64,000 nt of DNA from Paramecium tetraurelia (Eukaryota > Ciliophora > Oligohymenophorea > Peniculida > Parameciidae): the NCBI RefSeq assembly GCF_000165425.1, contig NW_001798987.1:124001-188000 (forward strand), in the 5' to 3' direction. Of the stretch, positions 12,232 to 27,843 are shown in pieces (position 1 is the first letter of the stretch; the number at the start of each line of letters is the position of its first letter). Below the pieces are notes generated by a model. It did no database searches. It worked only from the letters and a program-made list of their open reading frames with translations, and had not been told where the DNA came from. The position numbers were made by a program, and so were the translations under genes.

Positions 12232-12679
12232 AAAGATAAAGAAATTAATATAAATAAAAAAAGTGACTGCAATCCCAATTTAGATTCTTACAATAGTATC
12301 TCTCCACTTGACTGCATTTCACAACTTCACTTGATATTCTTTTGTCTGTGAACCTCACAGCATACATAATCTAGATTTTTTCATCATTTAAATTCATGTC
12401 GACATGTAGGAATATGTGTGGTATAACATTATGTTATATTATAATACAAAACGAATTAGACTTTCATTATTTATTCTTTATATTCGTAACGACTTGATCA
12501 AATGGATTCTAAGACTGTTATTGAGTTTGGACAGGTTATTGATATTGCTATTCGAATTGTGGTTGTGGACTGCCAAATATTGATCTAATTAGGAAGTGCA
12601 TACCAAAAACACCTATTCCAACTCCTATAAAGGATACAGCAAAATGCTTGATACTCATTCTGTTATTTTAATTAATATT
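12232..12679. other. Divergent spacer with short open frames
   Basis: Gap between the CDK start and the next plus-strand gene. It contains the possible CDK 5' exon on the minus strand (to 12397) and a 49-codon plus-strand frame (12502-12651) of unknown reality. No RNA gene or repeat seen. Confidence 0.4.
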
Positions 12680-13820
12680 ATGTCTAATTCCCCTTTAACA
12701 AAAGTACCAACTTCTGCGCTGTCTCCCGTGTCGGCTTTGGCATTTAGAAAGCCAGATCAAGTTCCTCAGGCACTCTCCAAGTAAGCCATAGACTTGCAGA
12801 ATACCTTGAATAAACTCAAGGAGGCAAAATAAAAGAAACTACAACTTTCAAATTCCAATATTGTGGTGTAATCCATAAGTAAGTCTTGATATGAACTCCA
12901 GCCAATCCAGTCAGCAGTCCTCAAAAAGTTAAAGACTCTGAAGAATCGGAACCTATGCAAATTTAATACAAATCCTTATTTAAGGATATCGAATCCCCAT
13001 TGATGAGTCAACCAAAAACCTACAACAAAATGAATGATTAGGAGGCCGAATAGAAGTACGAGCAGAGAAAAAAATAAATAAAAGAATAAATAGACAGAAC
13101 CAAGTCGAACAGCAAAATAATATAGAAACCAAAATAAAAGCAAAAGAAGACTGTTGAGAACTAAATTCAAAAAATAGATCTCTCCAAAAATTCCAATTAA
13201 AAATAGAAACAGGAATCTGTTCCTGAAGTTAAAACCATTGCACCCCAAAAACCTAAAGAAGTTTTGCATGATCAATTGAAAGTTATGCAAAATAAACTCA
13301 AGTAAGACATAGCCAAACTTGATAAGCAAATCAAAGGGGAAAACTAGACTTGTCTGTTCGAAATTAAGAATAAAGGACATGATTTATATTAATAAGGGTT
13401 GTAAATGGAAGATAGGAAGTACCTACATTTATAACTATTTAAGATAATTCAAATAAAAGATTCACGAGAGAGAAAAAAAACAAAAGGAGATGTAAGAGTG
13501 CACATTCAAACCATAAATCAGTCAACCCAAGACTTTAAACAATCAATCGCGATAAGTGTAGTCAAGAATACAGTAAAATGAATCTAAACTATAACTCAAA
13601 TGTTAGAGTCACAGGGATGGCTAGGTAACTTCCAAAAGATTATCCTGTTCTCCTTCTTAAGATCAAATTAATAGTACAACAATGACCTAAACAATGAATA
13701 ATACGAATGACATCCACTGTAATTTGAATATTCAATATTTTAGCTTACTTAAATAGAATTCAAGATAAATATTAACAAATAGTGAATAGAGCAAATGCTT
13801 TAAAAATTAAAGGACTTTGA
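12680..13820 (+). CDS. Basic coiled-coil protein, probable cytoskeletal component
   Basis: About 355 aa with introns of 23, 25 and 25 nt. A Ser/Pro head (NSPLTKVPTSALSPV) is followed by Lys/Gln-rich helices and the element QECTFKPQIS, a phrase repeated in many ciliate cytoskeletal and basal-body proteins. The last exon ends LNRIQDKYQQIVN..KIKGL before TGA. An in-frame upstream ATG at 12644 is possible. No enzymatic domain; role inferred only from composition. Confidence 0.7.
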
Positions 13821-13980
13821 CTATAATATATATATAAATAAAATGAATCAATAAATTGATCTCATTTATTATTCTATTACATTACCTATTTTAGAACATT
13901 TAAATAAATAAGAACAAATTACTTTTAAATGTTAAAGACTTTTATTTTCGAAATTTTCTTAAAAAGAAAATAAAAATTAT

Positions 13981-14061
13981 TGTTGATAGCGAGATTTGAA
14001 CTCGCGCGCCTTTCGGATTGGAGCTTAAACCCAACGCTTTCGACCGCTCAGCCATATCAAC
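13981..14061 (-). tRNA. tRNA-Leu (anticodon UAA)
   Basis: Class II tRNA read on the minus strand from 14061. Acceptor stem GTTGATA pairs with TATCAAC; the D arm is GGCTGAGCGG-like; the anticodon stem TTGGG/TCCAA encloses loop TTTAAGC, giving anticodon TAA for the Leu codon TTA. The variable arm is long and the T arm GCGAG-TTCAAAT-CTCGC is perfect. No intron. Discriminator base is A (13981). Confidence 0.95.
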
Positions 14062-14091
14062 CTTGTTATATATATTTTAAGAATTAAATTA

Positions 14092-15565
14092 ATGAAAGTA
14101 AAATAACTTTGCATTAATTCATACAAGTCTCCTGTTTAATCGTAAAGCTGGGCTTCAAGTCTATTTTTGAATCTCTATAGATGTAATTCATAATAGATTT
14201 CTCGTCATCTGCATAGGCTTAAAGTCAATAAAGTAGTGAAGGGAGGCCAGAGCTTTATTTTTGGAGATGAGAAAGTTGGACTGGCAGTAGGAGTAAAGGG
14301 TTCTTGTTATAATGCTGGAGGAGATGTAGCACGGGGTGCCAGAAAATACGGGTTTGGCAGAGTTGTATTAAGCCAAAATGAATTGAGCATTAAGGAAACA
14401 TCTTAAGTGATTTCAGGATTGATACAAGCCAACTACAAGTACAAGCTATTAGGAGATGCTGCAAAAGAGAAATTGCAAAATGATGAAAACAATGATAAAT
14501 ATAGTTATATATAAGAATTGCATGTTTAAGACAATATATTTGAAGATCCTTACTTTTAGCAATTGATTCGACTTGCTCAAACTAAGTTGTATGCAAGAGA
14601 GTTGGCAAATACTAGACAAGAAGGAACACCCTAATTTTTTGTGAATGAAGTAAAAACCCTGTTCAAAGATAACCCCAATGTTGAAATTAAAATTTTAGAA
14701 GGCAAATAATTACAAGAATGCTAATTGAATCTCTTTTATGCAGTTGGATAAGGATCAATCCATCCTCCTGCATTAATCAATTTGACCTATAGGGGAAATA
14801 AGGATTCTCAGTAATTGCACGCATTAGTGGGTAAAGGCATTACGTTTGATACTGGGGGTTTACATTTAAAGTCATATGGTCATATGGAAAAAATGTATCT
14901 CGATAAATCTGGAGCCTGCAATGTACTGGCTGCTTTTAAGGGAGCTGTAGATATGACATTGAAAGTAAATGTTACTGTCACTTTGGGAATGGCTGAAAAT
15001 GCAATCTCAAATACATCCTATAAGCCATCCTCTATTCTTAAAAGTCACAAAGGATTAACAGTAGAGATCAATAATACAGATGCAGAAGGACGTCTAGTGT
15101 TAGCTGATTGTCTGAGTTGGACTCAAGCCACCTATAACCCAACATCCATCTTAGAAATCTCAACATTAACTGGTGCTTGTAAAGCAGCCTTGGGAGAAAA
15201 TACAGGAGGATTATTCAGTAACAATGATTAGTTGTCACAAGAACTTCAAGAAATAGGAAAAGAGTTGCAAGAACCTTTCTGGAGAATGCCTGTGACTGAT
15301 GAACATAGAGATATGATGAAGAGTCAATTTGCAGATTTATGTAATTCTGGATAGCCTAAGGTTTGTGGAGCCAGTAAGGCTGCAGCCTTTTTATTCAATT
15401 TTGTAGATGAAAAGGTATTGATTATCCGTAGGATAGACTCCCTTTGCTCATCTTGATATTGCAGGGCCCAAGTTTAGTAAAGCAGACAAAGGTATCCATC
15501 CTCCAGGAGCAACTGGGTTTGGCACTTAGGTTCTTTTGAAATATCTGTTGAATAAGTAGGAGTGA
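14092..15565 (+). CDS. M17 leucyl aminopeptidase
   Basis: About 483 aa. The catalytic C-terminal half has VGKGITFDTGG with the following LHLKS Lys, the metal-binding Asp in MYLDKSGA, and the family signature NTDAEGRL, then STLTGACKAALG. A single late intron of 22 nt (acceptor GATAG) restores TPFAHLDIAGP. M17 enzymes are hexameric two-metal aminopeptidases of cytosol or organelles that trim N-terminal residues. All metal ligands are present. The start codon lies 30 bases from the tRNA 5' end; their transcripts diverge. Confidence 0.9.
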
Positions 15566-15619
15566 CATGTTAATTATTCTATAGGGTATATTGGTAATAT
15601 TTTTTATTTTTATTTATTT

Positions 15620-16611
15620 TCATTTGTTTCTATAGATTTCTTATTCAACTTGTCTTCTTTAAACTCTTTTGCCCAAATATTTTTCAAATTTCTCTTCAGT
15701 GACATCTTCAGCTTCATAACCTGCAACGTTGTGAATTATTTCTTCAATGTCATCCTCAGTCAAATTGAATCTTAATTCCTCGGATATTTTATGTAAATCT
15801 CCTTTGTCCAAAGTTCCTTTTCCATCTACGTCGATGAGTTTGAACAATTGGACTCTTCCCTTCTAATCAAATGGGTTACCCTACGCAGAATTACTTAATA
15901 AGATTACTAATTTAGCTGTCAAATCTGAGATGAATGTTTCAAAATCAACTGCATCATCATAACTAGAGGCCAAATCATCAAGAGCATGTGCAATGATTGG
16001 AAATTTGTCAGTGAGACCAAGTGTCTTGGCTGTGACAAGAATATCCCTCACATCTGCTTTCTTTGTTCTGGGTTCAGCATAAAGAATGAACATTTCATAA
16101 AATTCTGCAATGTGATCATATGTAAAGATGGGATGATTCTTAACCCATGGCTTAGCTAGCAATGCTTACTTATCTTTGAATAATTTGTCTATATACCCTT
16201 CTCTATCTATTCTCTTCTGCTCATTAAAAATAATTAATAAAAGATATGTAAAATAACCCATAGCAGATTTATATTCAAAATGCCTCTTTCTTGTACTTAG
16301 TCAATGTGGTTGGAGTATAGGTCATATCCAAAACGATAGGTAACACCCTTACTAATTAAACCTGAAAGCAATAAGAGCTCTATCCAATTTTGAATGTTTT
16401 GCCTTGATAAATTATCATTCAATTATATATCCTATCTTTTCTATTCAAATATTCTAATCGCTATCCTAGTGATTAAATAATTTGTCCAGCAATTTAGAGT
16501 AATTATTTATCTGTCTAAGAATTTGTTATAATAAATATGAAACTCCTTATCTAAAACAGGATTAATCTATTAAGGTATTCTTATAATACAAATATAAACA
16601 TTATATTTCAT
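15620..16611 (-). CDS. EF-hand calcium-binding protein
   Basis: About 307 aa. A helical N-terminal part precedes two EF-hand-like units; the clearest loop is DVDGKGTLDKGD (D-x-D-x-K-x-T..D), with a second half-site in the tail (EEIIHNVAGYEAEDVTEE). Introns are 27 nt and, unusually long for this window, 41 nt; the latter joins LNINLLW to KRIDREG in frame. Likely a calcium sensor or structural EF-hand protein; subfamily not recognised. Its stop lies 54 bases from the LAP stop. Confidence 0.75.
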
Positions 16612-16647
16612 TCCTATTTTACTTTTTTAACAATGAACCCGACATAT

Positions 16648-17185
16648 TCAACTTAATATTTATTGCTTTTTTTAATCTATATTTAAAATAGAATATTTAA
16701 TTACTGCTTCATCAAATAATTGTTCAGCCTACTCTCTTTCATATTCTGGATAAATTGATAAGAATTATGAAACTAAATTCTCCTTTACTTCGTTCATTCT
16801 TACTTCTTCCAACTAATTTGATTTGATATATGAATCAATGGATTTTTTCCATCCTTTCCATTCAGTTTTTGGTGCTTCAATTTCCTTAGAATTTTCTATT
16901 TCCTTCTATTTTTAGTTGTTCTGCTCTGCCTTCTATGTATTTTACTGTTACTATTGAGGTTTTTTACCCTAAGGATATTTATGAATTTCATACATTAGCA
17001 TAAGGTCCCCAATACAATTGTTTTTCGGTCAAACAGGATACGTGCTCAACGTGATTATCACTGAACATCTTCTTGCAATCAATACAGATTAGGGAAGGAG
17101 GTTTTCTGCATTGGGTTTTGACGTGTTTGTCGACTTAGGGTTTAGTTAAAGTACGATCACAGTGATAACACATAAAAGTCACCAT
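16648..17185 (-). CDS. LYAR-like C2HC zinc-finger protein
   Basis: 170 aa, one 25-nt intron. Begins MVTFMCYHCDRTLTKPQV, then CRKPPSLICIDCKKMF and HVEHVSCLTEKQLYWG, the paired C2HC fingers that define LYAR, a nucleolar protein linked to ribosome biogenesis and nucleic-acid binding. A Gln/Lys linker leads to a short helical C-terminal domain with a WKGWKKSI element. The fingers are complete. Transcribed divergently from the coiled-coil gene 52 bases away. Confidence 0.87.
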
Positions 17186-17237
17186 TAATTAAATAGGGAA
17201 ATAAAATTTATAAATATAATTATCAATTGTTCTGCCA

Positions 17238-18321
17238 ATGAAAAGTTTCCGATCTGAAGAACCGATGAGTACTACTTCAAAAAATAAGGGATTCGCATTT
17301 GAAACAGGGAATTAAAGTACAACAAGAGTATATAAAAAAGTTTAATAGCATTAGAAATAGCATAAAATTCCATTTCAAATGAACTCTTTAAACACTGAAG
17401 AGTGTGACAATGATACATACAGGAGTCAAGAAGCCTTTAAAAAGTTGAAAAATCTTGAATTTCAAAATGATTTATTTATGATGGAAATGCACCATGCATA
17501 AAGAAGAAAGGAAGCCGAATCCAATCGATTGAAGTTTCAATTATCTTCAATAAAATCAGACATTGATTTTATGAAAAGCTAATTATCATCTCCAGTTGCG
17601 AAAGCAAAACCAAAGCAAAAACGATCTTAATCAATCGATAGTGAATTATCTTCTGATGGTAGTAGCAGTAGTAGTAGTGATAATAGTTATGTCAAGTGTC
17701 CAATTAAGTTTAAACAATTCGAACCTATTTAAAAAGAGTAGGTCAAGATAGATAGGTATGAAATATGTTTAATTTAGTTATGAAACGATCGAGAATAGAT
17801 TTAGAAAGTTGTTTCAAATAAGTGATGTAAATGAGAAGTTGAATTGGATGGTAAAGTAATACTTCAATTCATTCCATTCAATTTAAATGGACTTATAGAA
17901 TAATTTGCTGCCATTATTATTGGAGAATACTTTGAAATTGTTGATCGAAATAATAGAGAAACTGAACTCAATCAAATTGGATTCATTGTAATTCAAATCA
18001 TACGATCCCTTCTCGAATGGCGATAAAAATATCAAACGATTTTCGAGTGATCTAGATGTAGAAGCCATCAATTAAGAGTATCTGTCTTAAGGGAATCATA
18101 CATTAACGGATTACTGTTAAAAATTTACTGAGTAACCTTAAAAGAATTAATTTTCGACTCCACAATACAAACAACAACAACCAGAATAGTAGTAATCGGC
18201 CAGACAATTATCAAATATGATGAAATCGAAACCAGATTCGAGTTGTCAGACAAGCAACAACTAAACTCTGGACAAGAAGGTTAGTATAAGTGAAAGGAGT
18301 TAGAAGAAAACAAGTAATTGA
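17238..18321 (+). CDS. Coiled-coil protein with Ser-rich linker, unknown
   Basis: 353 aa, one 22-nt intron. Contains a charged helix (FKKLKNLEFQNDLF), an SSDGSSSSSSDNS linker, a helical hydrophobic block (LLPLLLENTLKLLIEIIEK), and a Gln-rich tail ending at TGA. No conserved domain recognised. Composition suggests a structural or adaptor protein. Confidence 0.7.
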
Positions 18322-18715
18322 GTCTATATCTTGTAGCTTAGAAGTGCCAGTTAATGCCTAGTTTAAAGAATCGACAAAAATGAGGAGTGAATTTGAATGT
18401 TTAATATTACTATAAATGTATATATAAATGAAGGAGGAAGGAAGCATATTATATAATTATATAAATAAATAAGAGAAGGAAAAAAGAAAATATTAAAAAG
18501 CCCATTTTAATACACATATCATTGCCCCATGTCTTACTTTGATGTTGAGTTTTAGTATTATTTAATAAATGAATGTTATCCAACAACAAATAAAGGTTTT
18601 CAATATATGATTCATCAATATCTTTGGTGATTCTAAAAATAAATTAGAATATACCTGAAATTGTTGATAGTGACTATTATGCGAAATGTCATTGTTATTA
18701 GTATTATCTTGTTAT
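18322..18715. other. Convergent spacer, about 390 bases
   Basis: AT-rich gap between the coiled-coil gene and the CstF-64-like gene. A 36-codon plus-strand frame starts at 18529 but has no support. Nothing else seen. Confidence 0.45.
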
Positions 18716-19291
18716 TCAATATTTACTATTACTTGCTTTAAATTCTTTCATCACATCCTTCTGAACTTTCAAAATGAATTCGCTCATTCTCGGATTCTCC
18801 AACAGAACTTTCTCCAACAACTCCTCTCTATTTTAAAACGCCTGTTTCAAATCTATGACAATTGCCAACTTCTTAGCGCTCGTCAGACTGCCGTAAAATT
18901 CCTCCAAAGGCAAACCCATACTATATGTATTCGATGTTTTATAATTGACTTTCTCGATAGCATAAGGTACTGTAATAAAAAAACATATAATAAAGAAATC
19001 ATACATATTTTGTACGTGCTTATATTTGTATGCAATTTCACTTTCAATTCTCTCCCCTAGAATTTATACCCATTCAATGTCTCCACCGCAATATTGGCTG
19101 TAAACTCATCATAATACTCAGCCGTACATGAGAATTTCACTTCCCCCTCTCGTCTATCAATTTAAGTTACTCAAATACTTTGGTGTCCATTCTGCCAATG
19201 GTCCAATGCTTGATAGCATCTATTCTACTTCTTCATTTTTAGCCAAACTTTGAATATTGCTTACGTGAATTTGATTTCCTTTTGGTGGCAT
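18716..19291 (-). CDS. CstF-64/Rna15-like cleavage-stimulation factor, minimal form
   Basis: 171 aa, introns of 25 and 35 nt. An N-terminal RRM (NQIHVSNIQSL..IGPLAEW..EGEVKFSC..VETLNGYKFQGRELKV) is followed by a hinge-like helical segment whose LLENPRMSEFILKVQ matches the CstF-64 hinge (canonical ..LLQNPQLAYALLQAQ). That hinge binds CstF-77 in mRNA 3'-end processing. The Pro/Gly-rich middle and C-terminal Pcf11-binding domain of animal CstF-64 are absent, so this is a trimmed homologue. RRM is clear; the CstF-64 assignment rests on the hinge. Confidence 0.75.
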
Positions 19292-19306
19292 ATATTAAAT
19301 TAATAA
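19292..19306. promoter_or_regulatory. 15-bp divergent intergenic segment
   Basis: Only 15 bases separate the start codon of the CstF-64-like gene (minus) from that of the MORN gene (plus). Both 5' UTRs and any shared promoter must overlap coding sequence or be almost absent. Confidence 0.4.
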
Positions 19307-21115
19307 ATGCACGATCAAGGTATGTGATTTATTGGAACTAGGTATTTCACAGCCCATACCCTCAAACCTCCCTAGGCAATCTTTCGTAAGACAGTTTCGA
19401 TAGACATATGTATTAATAAATCCCCAAATCTTAGAAAGCCCAGTTTCCCAGGACTAAAAAGAATAATTTTTCAAAGAATCCAAACTTACCGTCTCATTTT
19501 CCTCTCCGCCGAATTCTGGCCGAGATAACTGCATTCCTGACGAAGAAGTAATATCGTACTTCATCCCAGATGACAACCACTCTCAAGCCAGCTACAAATA
19601 GGTACGCTTCATTGAACCCCAAGAAAAGTAATTTGATAACATAAGTAGAGTAGAACTACTAATACTATTGGATATAAATACAGAAGGCAGAGGTCCATTC
19701 CCATCCCTGAAAAAGTTCAAGAAGATTTGATTGGAGAATCCTCTTAACTCTCTCCTTACAACAAGAGTTAAATCCGTATTAAAGAACGGTAACATATGAA
19801 TTAATCGACTAATTTATTACATGACAATGAAAATTAATTTGCCTTAAATGCCATCCAACTAGACAATAGTTTTGGTCTGAAAACAGTCTCATCAAGCTAA
19901 TTATCTGATCAAATCAACCAATTGGCAGATGAACTAGTCACTTTAGTCAAGAATTACTTAAATGATATTTCATACCATGAAAGGCATTTCACTTTTGACG
20001 AGCGAGAAAATGACAACAGAAATCGATAACAACTCTAACGAAGAGTACTTTAAGTAAAATTTACAATTATTAAATAGAAAGCTTTAGAAAACCTAAATCT
20101 TAGGTAAAATTTCTCCACTTCCTCTCCTATTTCCAAAAGATCCAATGTGCAACATAGTCTAGATGATTTCAATGTAGACTATTAAGAATTGCTATCAAAA
20201 ATTGAGGAACTAACTGATTAAAATGATTTATTGAAGGATAAATTAGAAATCCAAGATTTGAAATTGTTAGAACAATATGAAGAAGTTAAAGAACTCAGGA
20301 TATAATTTGTGGATTTGGAATTGAAAAACAAGTCTCTGTTAATTGATTTAGATTCTAAAGAGTAAGAAATCGCTACTTTAAATGAGTAGTTGTTGCAATT
20401 AAAAAAATAATTAGATGACTAAATTAAAATTGGTTAAATGCAAACGTAAAAAATCTCATCATTGGAATAACAATAGATGATTGAAAAATAATCGAATTCA
20501 TATTATTACACCTTAAAACCAAATTCTAGTAGTCTGAATAGGTCATTTAAAAAGGAGAAAAAACATACAAATTCATTTCATGAAGTCTGTTCGTCCCCCA
20601 ATGGAAAGAAAATTATGATAGTAAACAGTAGCACCAATAGTTCGCAACAATCTCCAAGGAATCTATAAATCTCAAATAGTAAAACCCTCAATTTGGATGA
20701 TACTACTTACTTTGGATCAGTTTACAACGAAAAAAGATAAGGATATGGAAATCTAAAGAAGGGAGATAAGAAATTGTATATGGGTATTAATGATATGTTA
20801 ACAAAAAGGATTCTGGAAGGACGACTCTTTCAACGGGTTTGGACATTTAAACAATGAGACTGTGGATTTTGGCATAATTGATTACAGAAACTTAGATTCA
20901 GTAGGAAATAAGTGGATTAGCTATCAAGGGGAGTTTTAGGATGGTTTATTTCATGGTTATGGAATTTGGACATTTAGTGACAATTCTAGATTCCATGGAG
21001 TGTTCTAATTAGGCAAGGCTTGTGGTAGAGGGTACTATATTAGATATCAATTAGTGCTTACTATACAAATATTAATACTATTTAGGGAATATGGAATAAA
21101 AATATTAAAATGTGA
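19307..21115 (+). CDS. Coiled-coil protein with C-terminal MORN repeats
   Basis: About 562 aa in six exons (introns 22, 18, 23, 25 and 32 nt). A Pro/Ser-rich head leads into a long coiled coil (roughly residues 170-390), then MORN-type units such as YFGSVYNEKRQGYGN, FNGFGHL and YQGEFQDGLFHGYGIW. MORN repeats in ciliates and apicomplexans bind membranes or phosphoinositides at cortical and cytoskeletal boundaries. The third intron begins GTCC, so its edges are less sure. Ends 20 bases from the methyltransferase gene's stop. Confidence 0.75.
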
Positions 21116-21135
21116 TAATATATATTTATATCATA

Positions 21136-23431
21136 TCATATCTTGATAAATGTGTGATAATTTTTATGACTGGTGGCTACATAACATTTCCAATCATCTT
21201 TTTTAAGTACATAACATTCTTCGCAAAAATAAAATCCAAAGCAGTTTTCACACTTATAAACACTTCCAGATTTCTCCAATTCGCAACCTTAGCACTTATA
21301 GGTTTTCTTTTGATAAATCTAAACTTCATAAATGGGTTCAAAGCGATGATCAGCTTTATGTCTTTGTCCATTCAATTCTGATTGTGTTCTAGTGAAGAAA
21401 CAATTTTAGCCTTTAATAAGTAGAATAATTAATTACATAAACTAAAATTCGTACACTATTTACAAACAAATTACACTCCTAAAATGGGTTTTTGAAAGCA
21501 TCCATTACATTTTGCATCATGACAAGGTATGCCTTCAGCAAAAGTAGGTAGTTCTATCACTTTGAAGTCATGATCTTTATGAGCAGGATCTCCAGTTATC
21601 AATAGATTATCGAAGCAAGCCTCGCAAAAATCATGATTATCACAAGTGACACATTCAAATCTAGCTCCCCAGATGGGATTCTGATCACAACCATTGCATT
21701 AGTGATATTGATGTAAGACTTCCTCGTCTGCTTTGTTAGCCAAGAAGAACATTTCTTTCTCAGTGAAGTCTCCATTACTAATTTAATAGCCTATAATTAC
21801 TGAATATTCTGATTGTAGCAATTCTAGCAAATGTCAAAATTGGCAATTTTTTTAGATTTATATCTACAAATTCCTGGTTGCAAAGAGATCCCGCAGATAT
21901 TACAACTTATCTAGACCAACCACTTCTAAAAGGTTTCTCCCAATTGATTTCCAATAGAAAACCATCCATGTCTTAGATTATGATTTCTGGCGAAGATTTC
22001 CACTTTCTTGGATCCTGGCATCATCAATTCAATGATTTCGTATAACTCGATCGGTTTCTAGGATTTATTTCTAACAGGACTAAAGATTATGTTATTCGAT
22101 ATTTTTGAGTGGTATTCCACATGTTCTCCTGGAGGACATTTATAACTAATGATGTAATTACTATTTGTATACCCAACCAGACATATTTCAAATGAGTGCA
22201 TAAAGTAATATCCTGTAGAAAGATAAACGTTATTGCCTTATGGATTCAATTTTACCCAAATAATTTGATCAACTATTTCATATCCCCACTTACTAGCCAT
22301 TTCATATGCAATATTGAGTTGAGTGTTGAGGATCCAAAGAAATAGGAATCCCTTCTTACTCAACTTCTCTATTTTAATATCCATAATCTCTTGATTGCTC
22401 ATAGTGTTGTAATCCAAAGAGAATTTGCTATTCGTGAACATAAAAGAAGAATCATTCTATTAACCACCCTTGATTCTCCAGGGAGGATCCATCAAAACAA
22501 CTAAACATTAAATTAACATAACATACCATCAAAGCCACCCACTTTCTCGACTAGGAAGTCAATGTTAAAGTATCTAATATCACAATTAATATAAGATTTA
22601 ATTTCTCCCAATTTTGATAGTATTTCTTAATTTTCAATTCCTAACAGTTTTAAATTACGTTTAGTTTCAAAATCTGTTCCATTTTCAGTCAATACTCTCA
22701 GAGGTTCGTCATCTTATTTCGGTTCTTCTTCCAGTTACTTGCCATCGCCTTCCTATCCTGTTGAGCACTCAGGTTAGGTTAGTTGTTTCAATTCAGCGGC
22801 AGTCACAGGAATATCTTACATTAAAATTGATATGGTACCTTGAAATATCTTGACATAAATGTTCTTGAATAGTTCTTTGACTAGGTTCTCTTGTTCACTA
22901 CCTTAAGACAGGATTTATTTTTGTTCATAAGATTTTTTAAAGATCTTGTTGACTCTCTTCAGAATGAGTCTGCTTTTGTATTGGACTTCGTCGGAGGAGT
23001 CTTCAAGATCTATGTGTTTGTGAGTCCTACGAAACTTTTTGGATTTCTTGTGTTTGATCTTGGGATCGAACTCGGAAGAGTTGTCGGATTCGAGAACCAA
23101 TTATTCACAGGATATTGGTAATTATTTGATTTAAGTTGGTTCTTGGTTTTGCTACACCTCTTCTCTTGGCGGGGTCTGCAATTCAGTATTCTTCTTTTTA
23201 CGAGGTTACTTATTCTGAGTGATGACTTTGGGGTGCTAAATTACAGGCATGGGTTGAAGTGCTGGGAGTAAAAAAGATCTTGTTACCTTGAGTACCGGTT
23301 TACTTTCTCTCTCTCTTATTGTACACCAGATTATCAAGATTGATCTACTTTAATCCGGTCTTTTGTTTTTGAACATTTTTTTAGGTGTCAGAGGTCAGTT
23401 TGACATCGCAACTCTTTTCTTGGTCAGTCAT
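21136..23431 (-). CDS. MT-A70 adenine-N6 methyltransferase fused to four ZZ-type zinc fingers
   Basis: About 728 aa, introns of 34, 26, 23 and 26 nt. Residues 1-230 are basic and low-complexity (nuclear-looking). The MT-A70 domain follows: [11 protein letters not shown], catalytic DPPW (Asp near residue 295), [23 protein letters not shown] and [18 protein letters not shown], complete and METTL3-like rather than METTL14-like. In ciliates this family includes MTA1/AMT enzymes that make 6mA in DNA. Without a stop the frame continues into four Cys/His ZZ-like fingers (for example [27 protein letters not shown] and [21 protein letters not shown]). ZZ fingers commonly read histone tails or protein N-termini, suggesting targeting. 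The catalytic assignment is firm; the DNA versus RNA substrate is open. Confidence 0.9.
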
Positions 23432-23498
23432 TAATTTTTAATTTTTTTATTCAATCCCCACATGGAAGCCATTATAAATATTTATAAATAAAAAATAA

Positions 23499-27812
<4,314 letters not shown>

Positions 27813-27843
27813 GAGTTTTAATAAAATATAGATACAATTTAAT

